Positions 9,872 through 19,099 of a stretch of DNA of 64,000 nucleotides are shown piece after piece. The notes under the pieces are model-generated. The model did not search any database, was not told the DNA's origin, and saw only the letters and a program-made list of their open reading frames with translations. Position 1 is the first letter of the stretch; each line of letters begins with the position of its first letter. Source of the stretch: an uncultured Pelagibacteraceae bacterium (lineage in GTDB: Bacteria; Pseudomonadota; Alphaproteobacteria; Pelagibacterales; Pelagibacteraceae); assembly GCA_902585415.1 (NCBI GenBank), contig CACIDN010000002.1:106158-170157 (forward strand). The letters are read 5' to 3'. Made by a program: the position numbers and the translations under genes.

Positions 9872-10438
9872 ATGAATTTTCGAGATCACAATGTTTCATT
9901 AGAAAAATGTCCTGCACTAGTTTTAAATGCAGATTATAGACCTTTAAGTTACTATCCATTATCCCTATGGAGTTGGCAGGACTCAATTAAATCTGTGTTC
10001 TTAGATAGAGTATTAATAGTTTCTTATTATGATAGAGTAATAAGAAGTCCTTCATTTAGCATGAAGCTTCCGAGTGTTATTGCACTAAAAAGTTATATTA
10101 AACCACTTTCAAATCCAAACTTCACAAGGTTCAATGTCTTCTTAAGAGATAAATTTTCTTGTCAGTATTGCGGAGGTAAAAACGAATTAACTTTTGATCA
10201 TTTGTTACCAAGATCAAAAGGAGGAAAAACTGATTGGGATAATGTTGTAACGGCTTGCTCAGCTTGCAATGTTAAAAAAGGAGGCCGACTATTAGAAAAA
10301 TCAGGAATGAAATTAAATCAAAGGCCTTTTCAACCCACTACTGAAGATCTTCATAAAAATGGTAGAAATTTTCCACCTAATTTTTTGCACAAAAGTTGGA
10401 TGGATTATTTGTATTGGGATGTAGAATTAGAACCTTAA
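9872..10438 (+). CDS. HNH endonuclease family protein
   Basis: CQYCGGKNELTFDHLLPRSKGGKTDWDNVVTACSACNVKK. Confidence 0.9.
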   Translation: MNFRDHNVSLEKCPALVLNADYRPLSYYPLSLWSWQDSIKSVFLDRVLIVSYYDRVIRSPSFSMKLPSVIALKSYIKPLSNPNFTRFNVFLRDKFSCQYCGGKNELTFDHLLPRSKGGKTDWDNVVTACSACNVKKGGRLLEKSGMKLNQRPFQPTTEDLHKNGRNFPPNFLHKSWMDYLYWDVELEP

Positions 10439-10972
10439 TTAGATTTTTTCAGATATATTAATTGCAATTTTTGAACCAGTTTTTATTACTTTATCAAATA
10501 TAGAATATAAACCATCTTTTGTCGCTCCTTCATCGTAAGCAATATCTTTATGATCTATTTCGTCTTGTCTAAATTTTTTTATCTTTTTTTTAAGTGATTT
10601 TTCGTCATTTTTAATTTCTTTTATTTGGTTTAAGTAATGTTCATCTATTACCTCTTCGACAGATGCAGTACAAAGCATTGCTGCTTTTTTTCCCAGTAAT
10701 GTACTACCAAAACCTAAACCTAAACCCAAAAGATCCCATAAAGGTAAAAATTTTGTTGGTTCAATTCCTCTTTTTTTTATTTCTTTTTCAAAAAACTCAC
10801 AATGCTCTACTTCATGCTCTTTCATATGTTCAATAGTCTTCTTTAGTTCTTCATTTTTAACAACAGTATTTAAGGCTAAAAGCTGACCTTCATAAATTTT
10901 GATTGCACCTCTTTCACCTGCATGATCTACTCTAATAAATTCTTCAATTCTTTTTTTATTACTTTTTTGCAT
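10439..10972 (-). CDS. coq7: Demethoxyubiquinone hydroxylase (COQ7 family); start placed at internal ATG
   Basis: RVDHAGERGAIKIYEGQ, EHEVEHCEFFE, DEIDHKDIAYDEGA di-iron motifs. Confidence 0.9.
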   Translation of the reverse strand: MQKSNKKRIEEFIRVDHAGERGAIKIYEGQLLALNTVVKNEELKKTIEHMKEHEVEHCEFFEKEIKKRGIEPTKFLPLWDLLGLGLGFGSTLLGKKAAMLCTASVEEVIDEHYLNQIKEIKNDEKSLKKKIKKFRQDEIDHKDIAYDEGATKDGLYSIFDKVIKTGSKIAINISEKI

Positions 10973-11432
10973 ACTTAAATATATAGACAATGACTATGGT
11001 TAAAACAAACGAAATTATAAAATTTAAGGTCGCAAGCGAAACCCCAAATATTGAAAAATCTACGTCTTTACAATCAGGCTGAATATTATTTAGAGATTTA
11101 AGTATTTCCTCTTTCTCGAGGGCTTTAATATTTTCACCTGTGCATGAAAATAGTGGTTCAATAATTCCTTTTTCAATACTTACATGATAACCTGACAACA
11201 AAATACCTGCTAAAAAGGTCAATCCTAAAATTATTAATAAAATATTCCTATTACCAATGAAAAAAACAATTAAACTTATAAATATCGCTATAGCGTATGG
11301 TATTCTCTGGTAGATACATAATATACATGGTTTAAAACCAAGTATGTATTCTACGTATAAAGCCGCAGCTAAAGAAAAAAAACTAAGAGTAAAAATTATA
11401 ATATAAAATTTTGTGATGTTTTGATCTGACAT
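10959..11432 (-). CDS. dsbB: Disulfide bond formation protein B
   Basis: EYILGFKPCILCIYQRIPY (CxxC), four hydrophobic helices, second Cys pair (FSCTGEN...QPDCKDVDF). Confidence 0.85.
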   Translation of the reverse strand: MSDQNITKFYIIIFTLSFFSLAAALYVEYILGFKPCILCIYQRIPYAIAIFISLIVFFIGNRNILLIILGLTFLAGILLSGYHVSIEKGIIEPLFSCTGENIKALEKEEILKSLNNIQPDCKDVDFSIFGVSLATLNFIISFVLTIVIVYIFKYAKK

Positions 11433-11437
11433 TTATT

Positions 11438-12040
11438 TTAAAAATTTATAAGAAATTTATATACAAAAAATGCAAAAACTATAATAATTATCGATACCAA
11501 TATAGAGACTGGAACCAGTTTTTTTTCAATAATCTTTTTCATTGCTGCACCGAAATTACCCAAGAGAAATGCGATTATAAAAAATCTAGATCCTCTCGTT
11601 AGAAGAGAGACTATAACAAAATAAAGGAAGTTAAAATGTACAAACCCACTTGTGATTGTGAGCAATTTAAAGGGCACAGGTGTAAAACCTGCAATCGCAA
11701 GTAATGTAACCCACGCAATTATTCCGCCATCAGAAGAAACCCTATCTTTTAAAAAATTAGTATCATCAACTCCATATAGCTCAAATATCTTTATACCGAT
11801 CTCATTAAAAAAAATATATCCTATAAGATATCCTAAACACGCACCCAAAACTGAACCTGTTGTTGCTATAAAAGCTATTTTTTTCCACTCATTTTTCTTT
11901 GCAATTGTCATAGGTATTATAAATACATCAGGCGGTATAGGAAAAATAAAGCTTTCAATAAATGATATAAAACCTAAAAATTTTTTAGAGTTTTTGTGAC
12001 CGGCAATTTTAATAGATTTATTATAAATATTTTTAATCAT
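11438..12040 (-). CDS. DedA/YqaA-family membrane protein (SNARE-associated Golgi family)
   Basis: ESFIFPIPPDVFIIPM, GAxxGYLIGY, GFTPVPFKLLTITSG motifs. Confidence 0.85.
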   Translation of the reverse strand: MIKNIYNKSIKIAGHKNSKKFLGFISFIESFIFPIPPDVFIIPMTIAKKNEWKKIAFIATTGSVLGACLGYLIGYIFFNEIGIKIFELYGVDDTNFLKDRVSSDGGIIAWVTLLAIAGFTPVPFKLLTITSGFVHFNFLYFVIVSLLTRGSRFFIIAFLLGNFGAAMKKIIEKKLVPVSILVSIIIIVFAFFVYKFLINF

Positions 12041-12099
12041 AAATTTGTGTTCTAAAAACGCTCTTTATACTATAAATTTTAGATTAAATTAATTAAAAA

Positions 12100-12186
12100 G
12101 GGCGAATGGCGGAACTGGTAGACGCGTTGGACTCAAAATCCAATAGCAGCAATGTTGTGAGAGTTCGAGTCTCTCTTCGCCCACCA
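12100..12186 (+). tRNA. tRNA-Leu (anticodon CAA), CCA encoded
   Basis: GGGCGAA...TTCGCCC acceptor, TTGGA-CTCAAAA-TCCAA anticodon arm, long variable arm, GAGAGTTCGAGTCTCTC T-arm, ACCA end. Confidence 0.97.
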
Positions 12187-12193
12187 AAACAAA

Positions 12194-13894
12194 ATGAAAT
12201 TAGATAGCTATAATAATCTCTTAGAACTTTTTTTTGATCAGTATAAAAAACAAGACAAAAATAAAATTTTCTTAACTAATTTAGGTAATCCGCAAAATAA
12301 ATTAAGTTGGGAGAAAACATTTTTATTGGTTAATCACTTATCAAACCAAATATCAAAAGATATTAAATTGGGTGATAGGTGTATATTAATTTCAGAAAAT
12401 AGACCTGAATGGCTTATATCTGATTTGGCAATTATGTTGGCTGGAGGAATTAGCGTACCTTCTTATACAACTTATACTACTAAAGATTATGAATATATTA
12501 TTAAAGATTGCGAACCCTCTGTTGTCGTAGTTTCAAATATTACTCAATTTAAAAAAATTAAAGATATATTAGATTATAAAAAGATTAAGAAAATTATTTC
12601 CTTTGACAGATTGGAAAATTTAAAATTTCAAAATTATTTATGTATTGGAGATATTATTAATAAAAAAAATAATTTTGAAAACTTTGATAGTGAAATAAGC
12701 TTAAAACGTTCAGACCCAGCTTGTATTATCTATACATCTGGAACGCAAGGAAATCCTAAGGGCGTAATTTTAAGCCACGGAGGAATTTTAAGTAATTGTG
12801 AAGGAGGTTATGAACTACTAAAATCAATCATATCGAAAGATATGAAATTTTTAACCTGGTTGCCATTATCACATTCTTATGAACACACTGTACAATTTAT
12901 ACAAATTGCCGTAAGTGCAAAAGTATTTTATGCAGAGAGTATAGACAAATTACTTAAAAATATTAGTGATTGTTCCCCTGACATAATGACAGCAGTTCCA
13001 AGATTTTATCAAAACCTATATCAAAAGATTAACTACACTTTTAGTAAAGCAAAAGGTGTAAAAAAATTCCTTGTAGATAATACTGTTAAATTAGGCTCAA
13101 AAAAATTTAATAAAGAAAAAATGAGCATTAAAGATAAAATAGTAAATAAAGTTTGTGAAATTACAGTTAGGTCTAAGATAAAAAAACAATTTGGAGGTAG
13201 TCTAAAAACATTTGTATCCGGTGGTGGTGCTCTTGACCCTGAAATTGGTATTTTCCTTAATTCAATAGGACTACCAACATTGCAGGGTTATGGCTTAACA
13301 GAAACATCGCCTGTTGTTAGTTGCAACCCAATTGAAGATATAAGGATTGATACTGTGGGAATTCCTTTTAGTTGTAATAATGTAAAAATAGCTGAGGATG
13401 GAGAAATATTAGTTAAGGGAGAAAATGTAATGATAGGCTATTGGAATAAAAAAGCTGAAACAGATAAAGTATTAGTTGATGGATGGCTTCACACTGGAGA
13501 TATAGGTAAATTTGTAAATGGTTATTTAAAAATTACAGATAGAAAAAAAGATATATTAATTACGCCTGGTGGTGACAATATTTCACCTGTAAAAGTGGAA
13601 ACAGCACTTAATAACTCAAATTATATAGATCAAAGTTTAGTATACGGCGATAATAAACCTTATCTTGTAGCTCTCTTAGTTTTAAATTCAGAAATTAATG
13701 TAAATAAAAAAGATTTGGACAGCGAGATAGAAAAAATAAACAAAAATCTAACTAAAATAGAAAAAATAAAAAGATTTTTTGTTATAAAAGAAAAATTTTC
13801 TATAGAAAATGGCATGATGACACCGACTTTAAAGTTAAAAAGATATAAAATAATTAATTTTTACAAAAATAATTTCGAGCAACTTTATAAATAA
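12194..13894 (+). CDS. AMP-dependent (long-chain) acyl-CoA synthetase
   Basis: YTSGTQGNPKGVILSHGG AMP-binding motif; GYGLTETSPVVS; GWLHTGDIG; DRKKDILITPGGDN. Confidence 0.93.
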   Translation: MKLDSYNNLLELFFDQYKKQDKNKIFLTNLGNPQNKLSWEKTFLLVNHLSNQISKDIKLGDRCILISENRPEWLISDLAIMLAGGISVPSYTTYTTKDYEYIIKDCEPSVVVVSNITQFKKIKDILDYKKIKKIISFDRLENLKFQNYLCIGDIINKKNNFENFDSEISLKRSDPACIIYTSGTQGNPKGVILSHGGILSNCEGGYELLKSIISKDMKFLTWLPLSHSYEHTVQFIQIAVSAKVFYAESIDKLLKNISDCSPDIMTAVPRFYQNLYQKINYTFSKAKGVKKFLVDNTVKLGSKKFNKEKMSIKDKIVNKVCEITVRSKIKKQFGGSLKTFVSGGGALDPEIGIFLNSIGLPTLQGYGLTETSPVVSCNPIEDIRIDTVGIPFSCNNVKIAEDGEILVKGENVMIGYWNKKAETDKVLVDGWLHTGDIGKFVNGYLKITDRKKDILITPGGDNISPVKVETALNNSNYIDQSLVYGDNKPYLVALLVLNSEINVNKKDLDSEIEKINKNLTKIEKIKRFFVIKEKFSIENGMMTPTLKLKRYKIINFYKNNFEQLYK

Positions 13895-14012
13895 GTATTA
13901 ATAAATAGTGTTGTATTAAGCGCATAAACATTAATGTTTTTACATTAACTTAAAAAGTAAATTTTTTTTTTAAATTTTAATTTTACAACTTCATTTATCA
14001 AAAATTAAATGT

Positions 14013-14041
14013 TTGACATAACATTAGAAAAAATTTAAAAA
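14013..14041 (+). promoter_or_regulatory. Putative promoter of the 23-aa basic peptide gene
   Basis: TTGACA (14013-14018), 17-nt spacer, TAAAAA; upstream of inverted repeat ACGAATC-AAAAC-GATTCGT at 14053-14071 and GGGAG Shine-Dalgarno. Confidence 0.4.
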
Positions 14042-14089
14042 TTAGTTAAACCACGAATCAAAACGATTCGTATTAACAGGGAGCTAAAG

Positions 14090-14161
14090 ATGGCTAAAAG
14101 AAGAAAAAAAGCTAAGAAAAAAGCTAAGAAAAAAGCTAAAAAAAGAAGAAAAAGAAGATAA
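14090..14161 (+). CDS. 23-aa ultra-basic peptide (MAKRRKKAKKKAKKKAKKRRKRR); not in supplied ORF track
   Basis: ATG preceded by GGGAG; composition only M/A/K/R (18 of 23 K or R); followed 12 nt later by a strong hairpin terminator. Confidence 0.65.
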   Translation: MAKRRKKAKKKAKKKAKKRRKRR

Positions 14162-14173
14162 TAGTTCTTTTTT

Positions 14174-14216
14174 AAAAACGCTTCTCATAACGTTTGTATG
14201 AGAAGCGTTTTTTTTT
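14174..14216. terminator. Bidirectional Rho-independent terminator
   Basis: Perfect 16-bp stem AAAAACGCTTCTCATA / TATGAGAAGCGTTTTT, 7-nt loop ACGTTTG, T tract; sits between convergent genes. Confidence 0.92.
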
Positions 14217-15087
14217 AATCCTCATCGTTTTCTTGATCTAAATTGTTATTGTTTTCCTCAATATTGTCTTGGTTAGTATCTTTTATCACCTCATCTTTGT
14301 TAATTTTTGGACTAGCTGCCTCACTTTTTTCAAGGTTCCGTTTTAAAGCTTTGTCAAGTTTTTTTTGTGTGTTTTCTAAATTAAGATTTAAAACTATTTG
14401 GAATTCAGATGCAATTCTTTCGTAGGCTTTTTCAAAAAGTTGTCTTTCTGAATATGACTGATCAATCATTATATCATCACCTTTATTTAAATCCCTAACA
14501 ACTTCTGCTAATTCATAAATTTTCCCAGAGGTTATTTTTTGTTCGTATTCTTGTGCTCTCCTACTCCACATTGATCTTTTAATTTTTGGTTTACTTTTCA
14601 AAATTGAAATTGACTTATTCACTTGATTTATGGTTGATAGCGGCCTAAGATGATATTGTTTATTTATTGGAAGTAATCCTATTGCTTTATCTTTTTCGAA
14701 TTTAATATCATAACATTGAACTTCTATGCCTCCAATTTTTTTTGAGCTTACTGACATTATTTGCCCAACTCCATGTTTAGGATATACTACATAGTCTTTT
14801 GGTTTATATTCTTTCTTTTCAATACCTTGTTTTTTTATTTTTACAATCTCTGGCTTCTGATCTAGGGTTTTGGTAAGTTTTAAATTATCAGTTTTATTTA
14901 AATTCTTTTTTAATTTATTTTTATCTATTTTGTTTTTTATTTCCTTTTTGAACTTGCTTGGTCTTCCTACTTTTTTTGCAATATGCTTTTTAAGCTTAAC
15001 CTTACCTTTTTTTTTTAAAATTTTGTTTTTAGTGTTTTTCTTCTTAAAGGTTTTCTTTAAAATACTTTTCAAATTTATTTTCTTCAT
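14215..15087 (-). CDS. CarD/CdnL-family transcriptional regulator with long Lys-rich N-terminal extension (start placed at second Met)
   Basis: [27 protein letters not shown] CarD-CdnL RID-like domain; [19 protein letters not shown]-terminal part rich in K with [11 protein letters not shown]. Confidence 0.88.
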   Translation of the reverse strand: MKKINLKSILKKTFKKKNTKNKILKKKGKVKLKKHIAKKVGRPSKFKKEIKNKIDKNKLKKNLNKTDNLKLTKTLDQKPEIVKIKKQGIEKKEYKPKDYVVYPKHGVGQIMSVSSKKIGGIEVQCYDIKFEKDKAIGLLPINKQYHLRPLSTINQVNKSISILKSKPKIKRSMWSRRAQEYEQKITSGKIYELAEVVRDLNKGDDIMIDQSYSERQLFEKAYERIASEFQIVLNLNLENTQKKLDKALKRNLEKSEAASPKINKDEVIKDTNQDNIEENNNNLDQENDED

Positions 15088-15370
15088 TCCTATACTTCTC
15101 ATTATCTATTGGAGGCTCTTTCTTTTGGGAAATATTCGGCCAAATTTCGGAATATTTTTTGTTTATTTCTAACCATTTTTCAGAGCCTTCTTCTGTGTCG
15201 GGCTTTATTGCATCTACAGGACATTCTGGTTCACAAACGCCACAATCTATACACTCATCCGGTTTAATTACAAGCATATTTTTTCCTTCATAGAAACAGT
15301 CCACTGGACAAACTTCAACACAGTCCATCAGTTTACACTTTATACATTTATCATTAACTATATATGTCAT
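15044..15370 (-). CDS. fdxA: FdxA-type ferredoxin
   Basis: [21 protein letters not shown] and [16 protein letters not shown]. Confidence 0.94.
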   Translation of the reverse strand: MTYIVNDKCIKCKLMDCVEVCPVDCFYEGKNMLVIKPDECIDCGVCEPECPVDAIKPDTEEGSEKWLEINKKYSEIWPNISQKKEPPIDNEKYRNEENKFEKYFKENL

Positions 15371-15792
15371 TGTTTTTGTTTATTTTGGATTTCTAATTTT
15401 ATATCACCCATAGTTTTAGCATCGAGGTAAAGCAATCCTGCTAAACGCCTCATAAGATTTTCCTCATATATATCTGAATTTCCATCTGACAAAATAATAC
15501 TCCAAATATTTTTTATTATTTCCATCTTATTTTCTTTATCCATAGCCTTTATGTTTTTTGTAAAAGCTTGAATATGATTTGAGTTAGACTCTTTTTTTTC
15601 TGCCTCTAATATCACTTTTTCTATATCATCATCATTATTATCAAGTTTTGTAAGAGTATTTTTAATGATTGTTTTTTCTTTAACAGTATAATTTTCATCA
15701 ATTTTAGCTGCATGTATCATTAAACAAGCCACATTAATTAAATCACTATCATTATTTGATTGTTCCTCTTTGTTAAAAAATTTAATTATCAT
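15367..15792 (-). CDS. TerB-like protein
   Basis: [26 protein letters not shown], typical TerB-like helical domain. Confidence 0.7.
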   Translation of the reverse strand: MIIKFFNKEEQSNNDSDLINVACLMIHAAKIDENYTVKEKTIIKNTLTKLDNNDDDIEKVILEAEKKESNSNHIQAFTKNIKAMDKENKMEIIKNIWSIILSDGNSDIYEENLMRRLAGLLYLDAKTMGDIKLEIQNKQKQ

Positions 15793-18275
15793 TTTATGTT
15801 TAACTCTTTTAAAGCTGCAAAAGGGTTATCACCTTCAAATTTATTATTATTCTTTTTATTAATTTTTCTGGTGGGACTATATTTAAAAAAATATTTGTCA
15901 TTTTCAAGTGAGACATTGTAGTTCATTTTCTTTATCAATTTTAGAAAATTTTCTCTATTACAGCCTAAAAGATTTAACATTTTTGGAACTAGCTCAATTT
16001 TACTATATTTAATGGAATTTGAGCTTATTATTTCTAGAAATAATCTTTCTAGAATATCTATTCGTACAAAATAATCATCAAACTTTTCAAAACCACAAAG
16101 TAGCATAAAATTTTTATCATTAAATTTTTTATCATTAAAAAAATTTAGTCCAAAAGTTGGTGGTTCTAAATCATAATATTTTTCATTATAGTTTTTCCAA
16201 AGAATTAATCTTAATGAAACTACAGTTGGCTTAAATAGTTTGTACAAAAATATGTGATATCTTCCAAACTTAACTCCACGATCTCTAAGAATTTTCCTTT
16301 CTTTCTGATCAATACTTCTTAATAATTTTTCAATATTATCTCTTTTTAAAACTCCATTATTCTCGTACAACATGTAAGATAATGCCCTGGTTGAAGAATT
16401 AGATGATTTTATATCTTTTAAATTTATTAGACTACCTAGATTAATATTTATCTTATTCCTTAACCAAGTCTTTAAAAAATTTTGCAGGATATTTTTATGT
16501 TCAGTTTCGACAACATCATCAACAATCACATTTATTTCAGGTTTTAAGTAATCATTTCCTTTTACTAAATATGCTATTGGAAAATTATTCCAATAAATTT
16601 TGAGATCTTTTTTTAATTCAATATTTTTTGTTTTAATTATTTGATTAATTCTCTCCAATATCTCTGGTCCAACATTTTGTCTTGATGCTTTTTTCAACGA
16701 TTTTATGTCAGAGTCCAAATCCCCAATTTTAAAATCTAGTTCAAGTTTTAGCCCTTTTAAATTTCCGATAAATTGGTTATTAATCATAACCTTTTCATTA
16801 TCGACTATTTTAGTTTTAAAGATAATGTCTTGTTTTAAACCTTTGGCTAATACGCTTGCTCTTTTATCAATAAAGCTTTTAGTAAGTTCCTCATGTAATC
16901 TATCGGATAATTTATCCTCTAGAAATTTAGTTCTTTCTATCCAATAATCTTGATTTTCTACCCATCCATTTTTATTAGCTACGTATGACCATGTTCTTAC
17001 GTTTGCAATCCTGTTTGAAACAGAATCTACATTACCATCCAGTTTATCTAATATAGACAACTGTTGTTTCATATATTTACTTGTTATTTTTCCTGGAGAC
17101 TCTCTTAAAAAGTTAAAAACTTTACCAACAACATCTAGGTGATTTCCATAAGTTTTTTTTACAAAGTCAGGTATTTGACAACATTCCCAAAGTAATTTTA
17201 GCTCATTTTCATTGTTAAATATTTGAAGTTTTTCTGTATCTTTCAGTATATATTTTAATACTTTTTCATCTTCACACTCTGAAATTTTTCTCAACCAACT
17301 TTTACCAGGTCTTTCCTCTAAAGATTTAATTAATTTGTCACCATTTTTAAAATTTAAATTCGGATTCCTCCAAAAAATTGTGTGTATTTCATCTATTTTA
17401 TGGTTCTCCAATAAATCTATTTCTTCTGCACTTATTTCTCCACAATCTCCAGTTATTCCAAATGATCCATCATTTAAATATCTTCCAGCTCTACCAGCAA
17501 TTTGAGATATTTCTGAAAGTTTTAATCTTCTTAGTTTTTTACCATCAAATTTTTTTAGATTAGAAAAATAAACATTGTTTAAATCCATATTAATACCCAT
17601 TCCAATTGCATCAGTAGCTACAAGATAATCAACATCACCTGACTGGTATAAATTTACTTGTGAGTTTCGAGTTTTAGGGCTTAATGATCCCATTACTATT
17701 GCAGCACCACCTTTCTGTCTTCTTATTAGTTCTGCTATTGCGTAAACTTCCTCAGCAGAAAAAGCAATTATTGCACTTTTTCTCTCAATTCTAGATATTT
17801 TTTTATGGCCTGAATAAGTTAATTTAGAAAGTCTTTTTCTATCGATATATTCAATATCCTCCTCTAATTTTTCAATTATATTTCGCATGGAGTTTGAGCC
17901 CATAAACATTGTTAGCTTTTCTCCTCTTAAATTTAGTAATCTATCAGTAAATATATGACCTCTTTCGTGGTCGCTGCACATTTGTATTTCATCTATTCCA
18001 ACAAACTCTAAGATCTTATCTACCGGCATAGACTCTACGGTGCAAAAATAGTACTTAGCATTAGCTGGTATTATTTTTTCCTCACCAGTTATCAAAGCAA
18101 CTTTTTGTGGGTCAACTTTTTTAATTACTTTGTCATAAACTTCTCTTGCCAATAATCTTAGTGGAAAACCCATCATTCCAGTGTCAAATGAAAGCATCGT
18201 TTCAATTGCTAAAAAAGTTTTCCCAGTATTTGTCGGACCTAAAACTGCTGTAATTTTATTTTTTTTCATTTCCAT
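15789..18275 (-). CDS. SUV3-like/MgpS-like DEAD/DEAH-box helicase
   Basis: LGPTNTGKTFLAIE (Walker A), LLAREVYDK, VGIDEIQM, ATDAIGMGINM, QIAGRAGRY. Confidence 0.9.
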   Translation of the reverse strand: MEMKKNKITAVLGPTNTGKTFLAIETMLSFDTGMMGFPLRLLAREVYDKVIKKVDPQKVALITGEEKIIPANAKYYFCTVESMPVDKILEFVGIDEIQMCSDHERGHIFTDRLLNLRGEKLTMFMGSNSMRNIIEKLEEDIEYIDRKRLSKLTYSGHKKISRIERKSAIIAFSAEEVYAIAELIRRQKGGAAIVMGSLSPKTRNSQVNLYQSGDVDYLVATDAIGMGINMDLNNVYFSNLKKFDGKKLRRLKLSEISQIAGRAGRYLNDGSFGITGDCGEISAEEIDLLENHKIDEIHTIFWRNPNLNFKNGDKLIKSLEERPGKSWLRKISECEDEKVLKYILKDTEKLQIFNNENELKLLWECCQIPDFVKKTYGNHLDVVGKVFNFLRESPGKITSKYMKQQLSILDKLDGNVDSVSNRIANVRTWSYVANKNGWVENQDYWIERTKFLEDKLSDRLHEELTKSFIDKRASVLAKGLKQDIIFKTKIVDNEKVMINNQFIGNLKGLKLELDFKIGDLDSDIKSLKKASRQNVGPEILERINQIIKTKNIELKKDLKIYWNNFPIAYLVKGNDYLKPEINVIVDDVVETEHKNILQNFLKTWLRNKININLGSLINLKDIKSSNSSTRALSYMLYENNGVLKRDNIEKLLRSIDQKERKILRDRGVKFGRYHIFLYKLFKPTVVSLRLILWKNYNEKYYDLEPPTFGLNFFNDKKFNDKNFMLLCGFEKFDDYFVRIDILERLFLEIISSNSIKYSKIELVPKMLNLLGCNRENFLKLIKKMNYNVSLENDKYFFKYSPTRKINKKNNNKFEGDNPFAALKELNIK

Positions 18276-18307
18276 TATTTGTGTGTCAAAATTTTTGCCT
18301 ACTATAT

Positions 18308-18326
18308 GTTGTTACCTGGTAAGAAC
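18308..18326. promoter_or_regulatory. Imperfect palindrome, possible operator upstream of helicase-terB-fdxA-carD operon
   Basis: GTTGTTACC-T-GGTAAGAAC; 8 of 9 arm positions pair. Confidence 0.35.
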
Positions 18327-18394
18327 AAAAATGGACTAAAACATGACCGAATCGAAGAAAAAAAGTTCTCATTTTCATATATTTTATATTCAAT

Positions 18395-19099
18395 CTAAAT
18401 TTTAATACTTTTATATTTTTTCATACATACGTTTGCTAGTAATAAATTAGGGTCTATAAATATTTTTGATTTTTTAGCTTTTTTGAAAGACTTAAACGCA
18501 AAAATAGCAATTGGTATTTCTGTACATCCAAGAATAATTTTTTTACACCTTATTTTAATTAAATATCTCACAGCAGGACTAATGATTTTTTCAGCTTCTT
18601 TAACCTTGCCAGATTTAACTAGCTGAATAGCTTTATTAACACATTTTTTTTGTAAATTTTTAGTAGGTGTAACTAACTCAAAGTTTCTGGATAAATAATT
18701 ATGATAAATCTTTGTATTTATAGTAGCTTCAGTTGCTAATAATCCAATTTTACAATTTCTTTTGCATGTTTTTTTAGTGTGAAGAAAAACTTCTTTAGGC
18801 ATACTAATTATTGGAATTTTTATTTTTCGTTGCAAATCATTATACCAGTAATGTGCAGTGTTACATGGCATTACAATGAACTTACATTTATTTTTCTGAA
18901 GTAATCGGCAACCTTTAACAAGCTCATCAAGAACATTAAAATATCTTTTTAAATTCTCAGGTCTTTTTGGTGTATCAGATTTATTAAATAATATAAATTT
19001 TGGATATTGTTGGTCTTTCTTGCCTCTATTTAAAACTGCGATTTTATTACAAAAATCCAACCCTGCTTGGGTTCCCATACCACCTAAAATTCCAATCAT
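18395..19099 (-). CDS. Aspartate/glutamate racemase family protein
   Basis: MIGILGGMGTQAGLDFCNKI, VMPCNTAHYW, ILGCTEIP. Confidence 0.9.
   Translation of the reverse strand: MIGILGGMGTQAGLDFCNKIAVLNRGKKDQQYPKFILFNKSDTPKRPENLKRYFNVLDELVKGCRLLQKNKCKFIVMPCNTAHYWYNDLQRKIKIPIISMPKEVFLHTKKTCKRNCKIGLLATEATINTKIYHNYLSRNFELVTPTKNLQKKCVNKAIQLVKSGKVKEAEKIISPAVRYLIKIRCKKIILGCTEIPIAIFAFKSFKKAKKSKIFIDPNLLLANVCMKKYKSIKI

Noticed and set aside
9872-10438. HNH endonuclease as a mobile or defence nuclease
   Set aside because: Sequence matches the widespread stand-alone alphaproteobacterial HNH protein in a housekeeping context with no mobile-element flanks.
14101-14160. Simple A-rich low-complexity repeat instead of a gene
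   Set aside because: The surrounding promoter, SD and strong terminator, and strict codon periodicity (GCT AAG AAA AAA), favour a coding unit.
18343-18405. 20-codon + strand ORF (MTESKKKSSHFHIFYIQSKF) between helicase and racemase
   Set aside because: Very short, no convincing SD, overlaps the 3' end of the racemase gene; no supporting signal.
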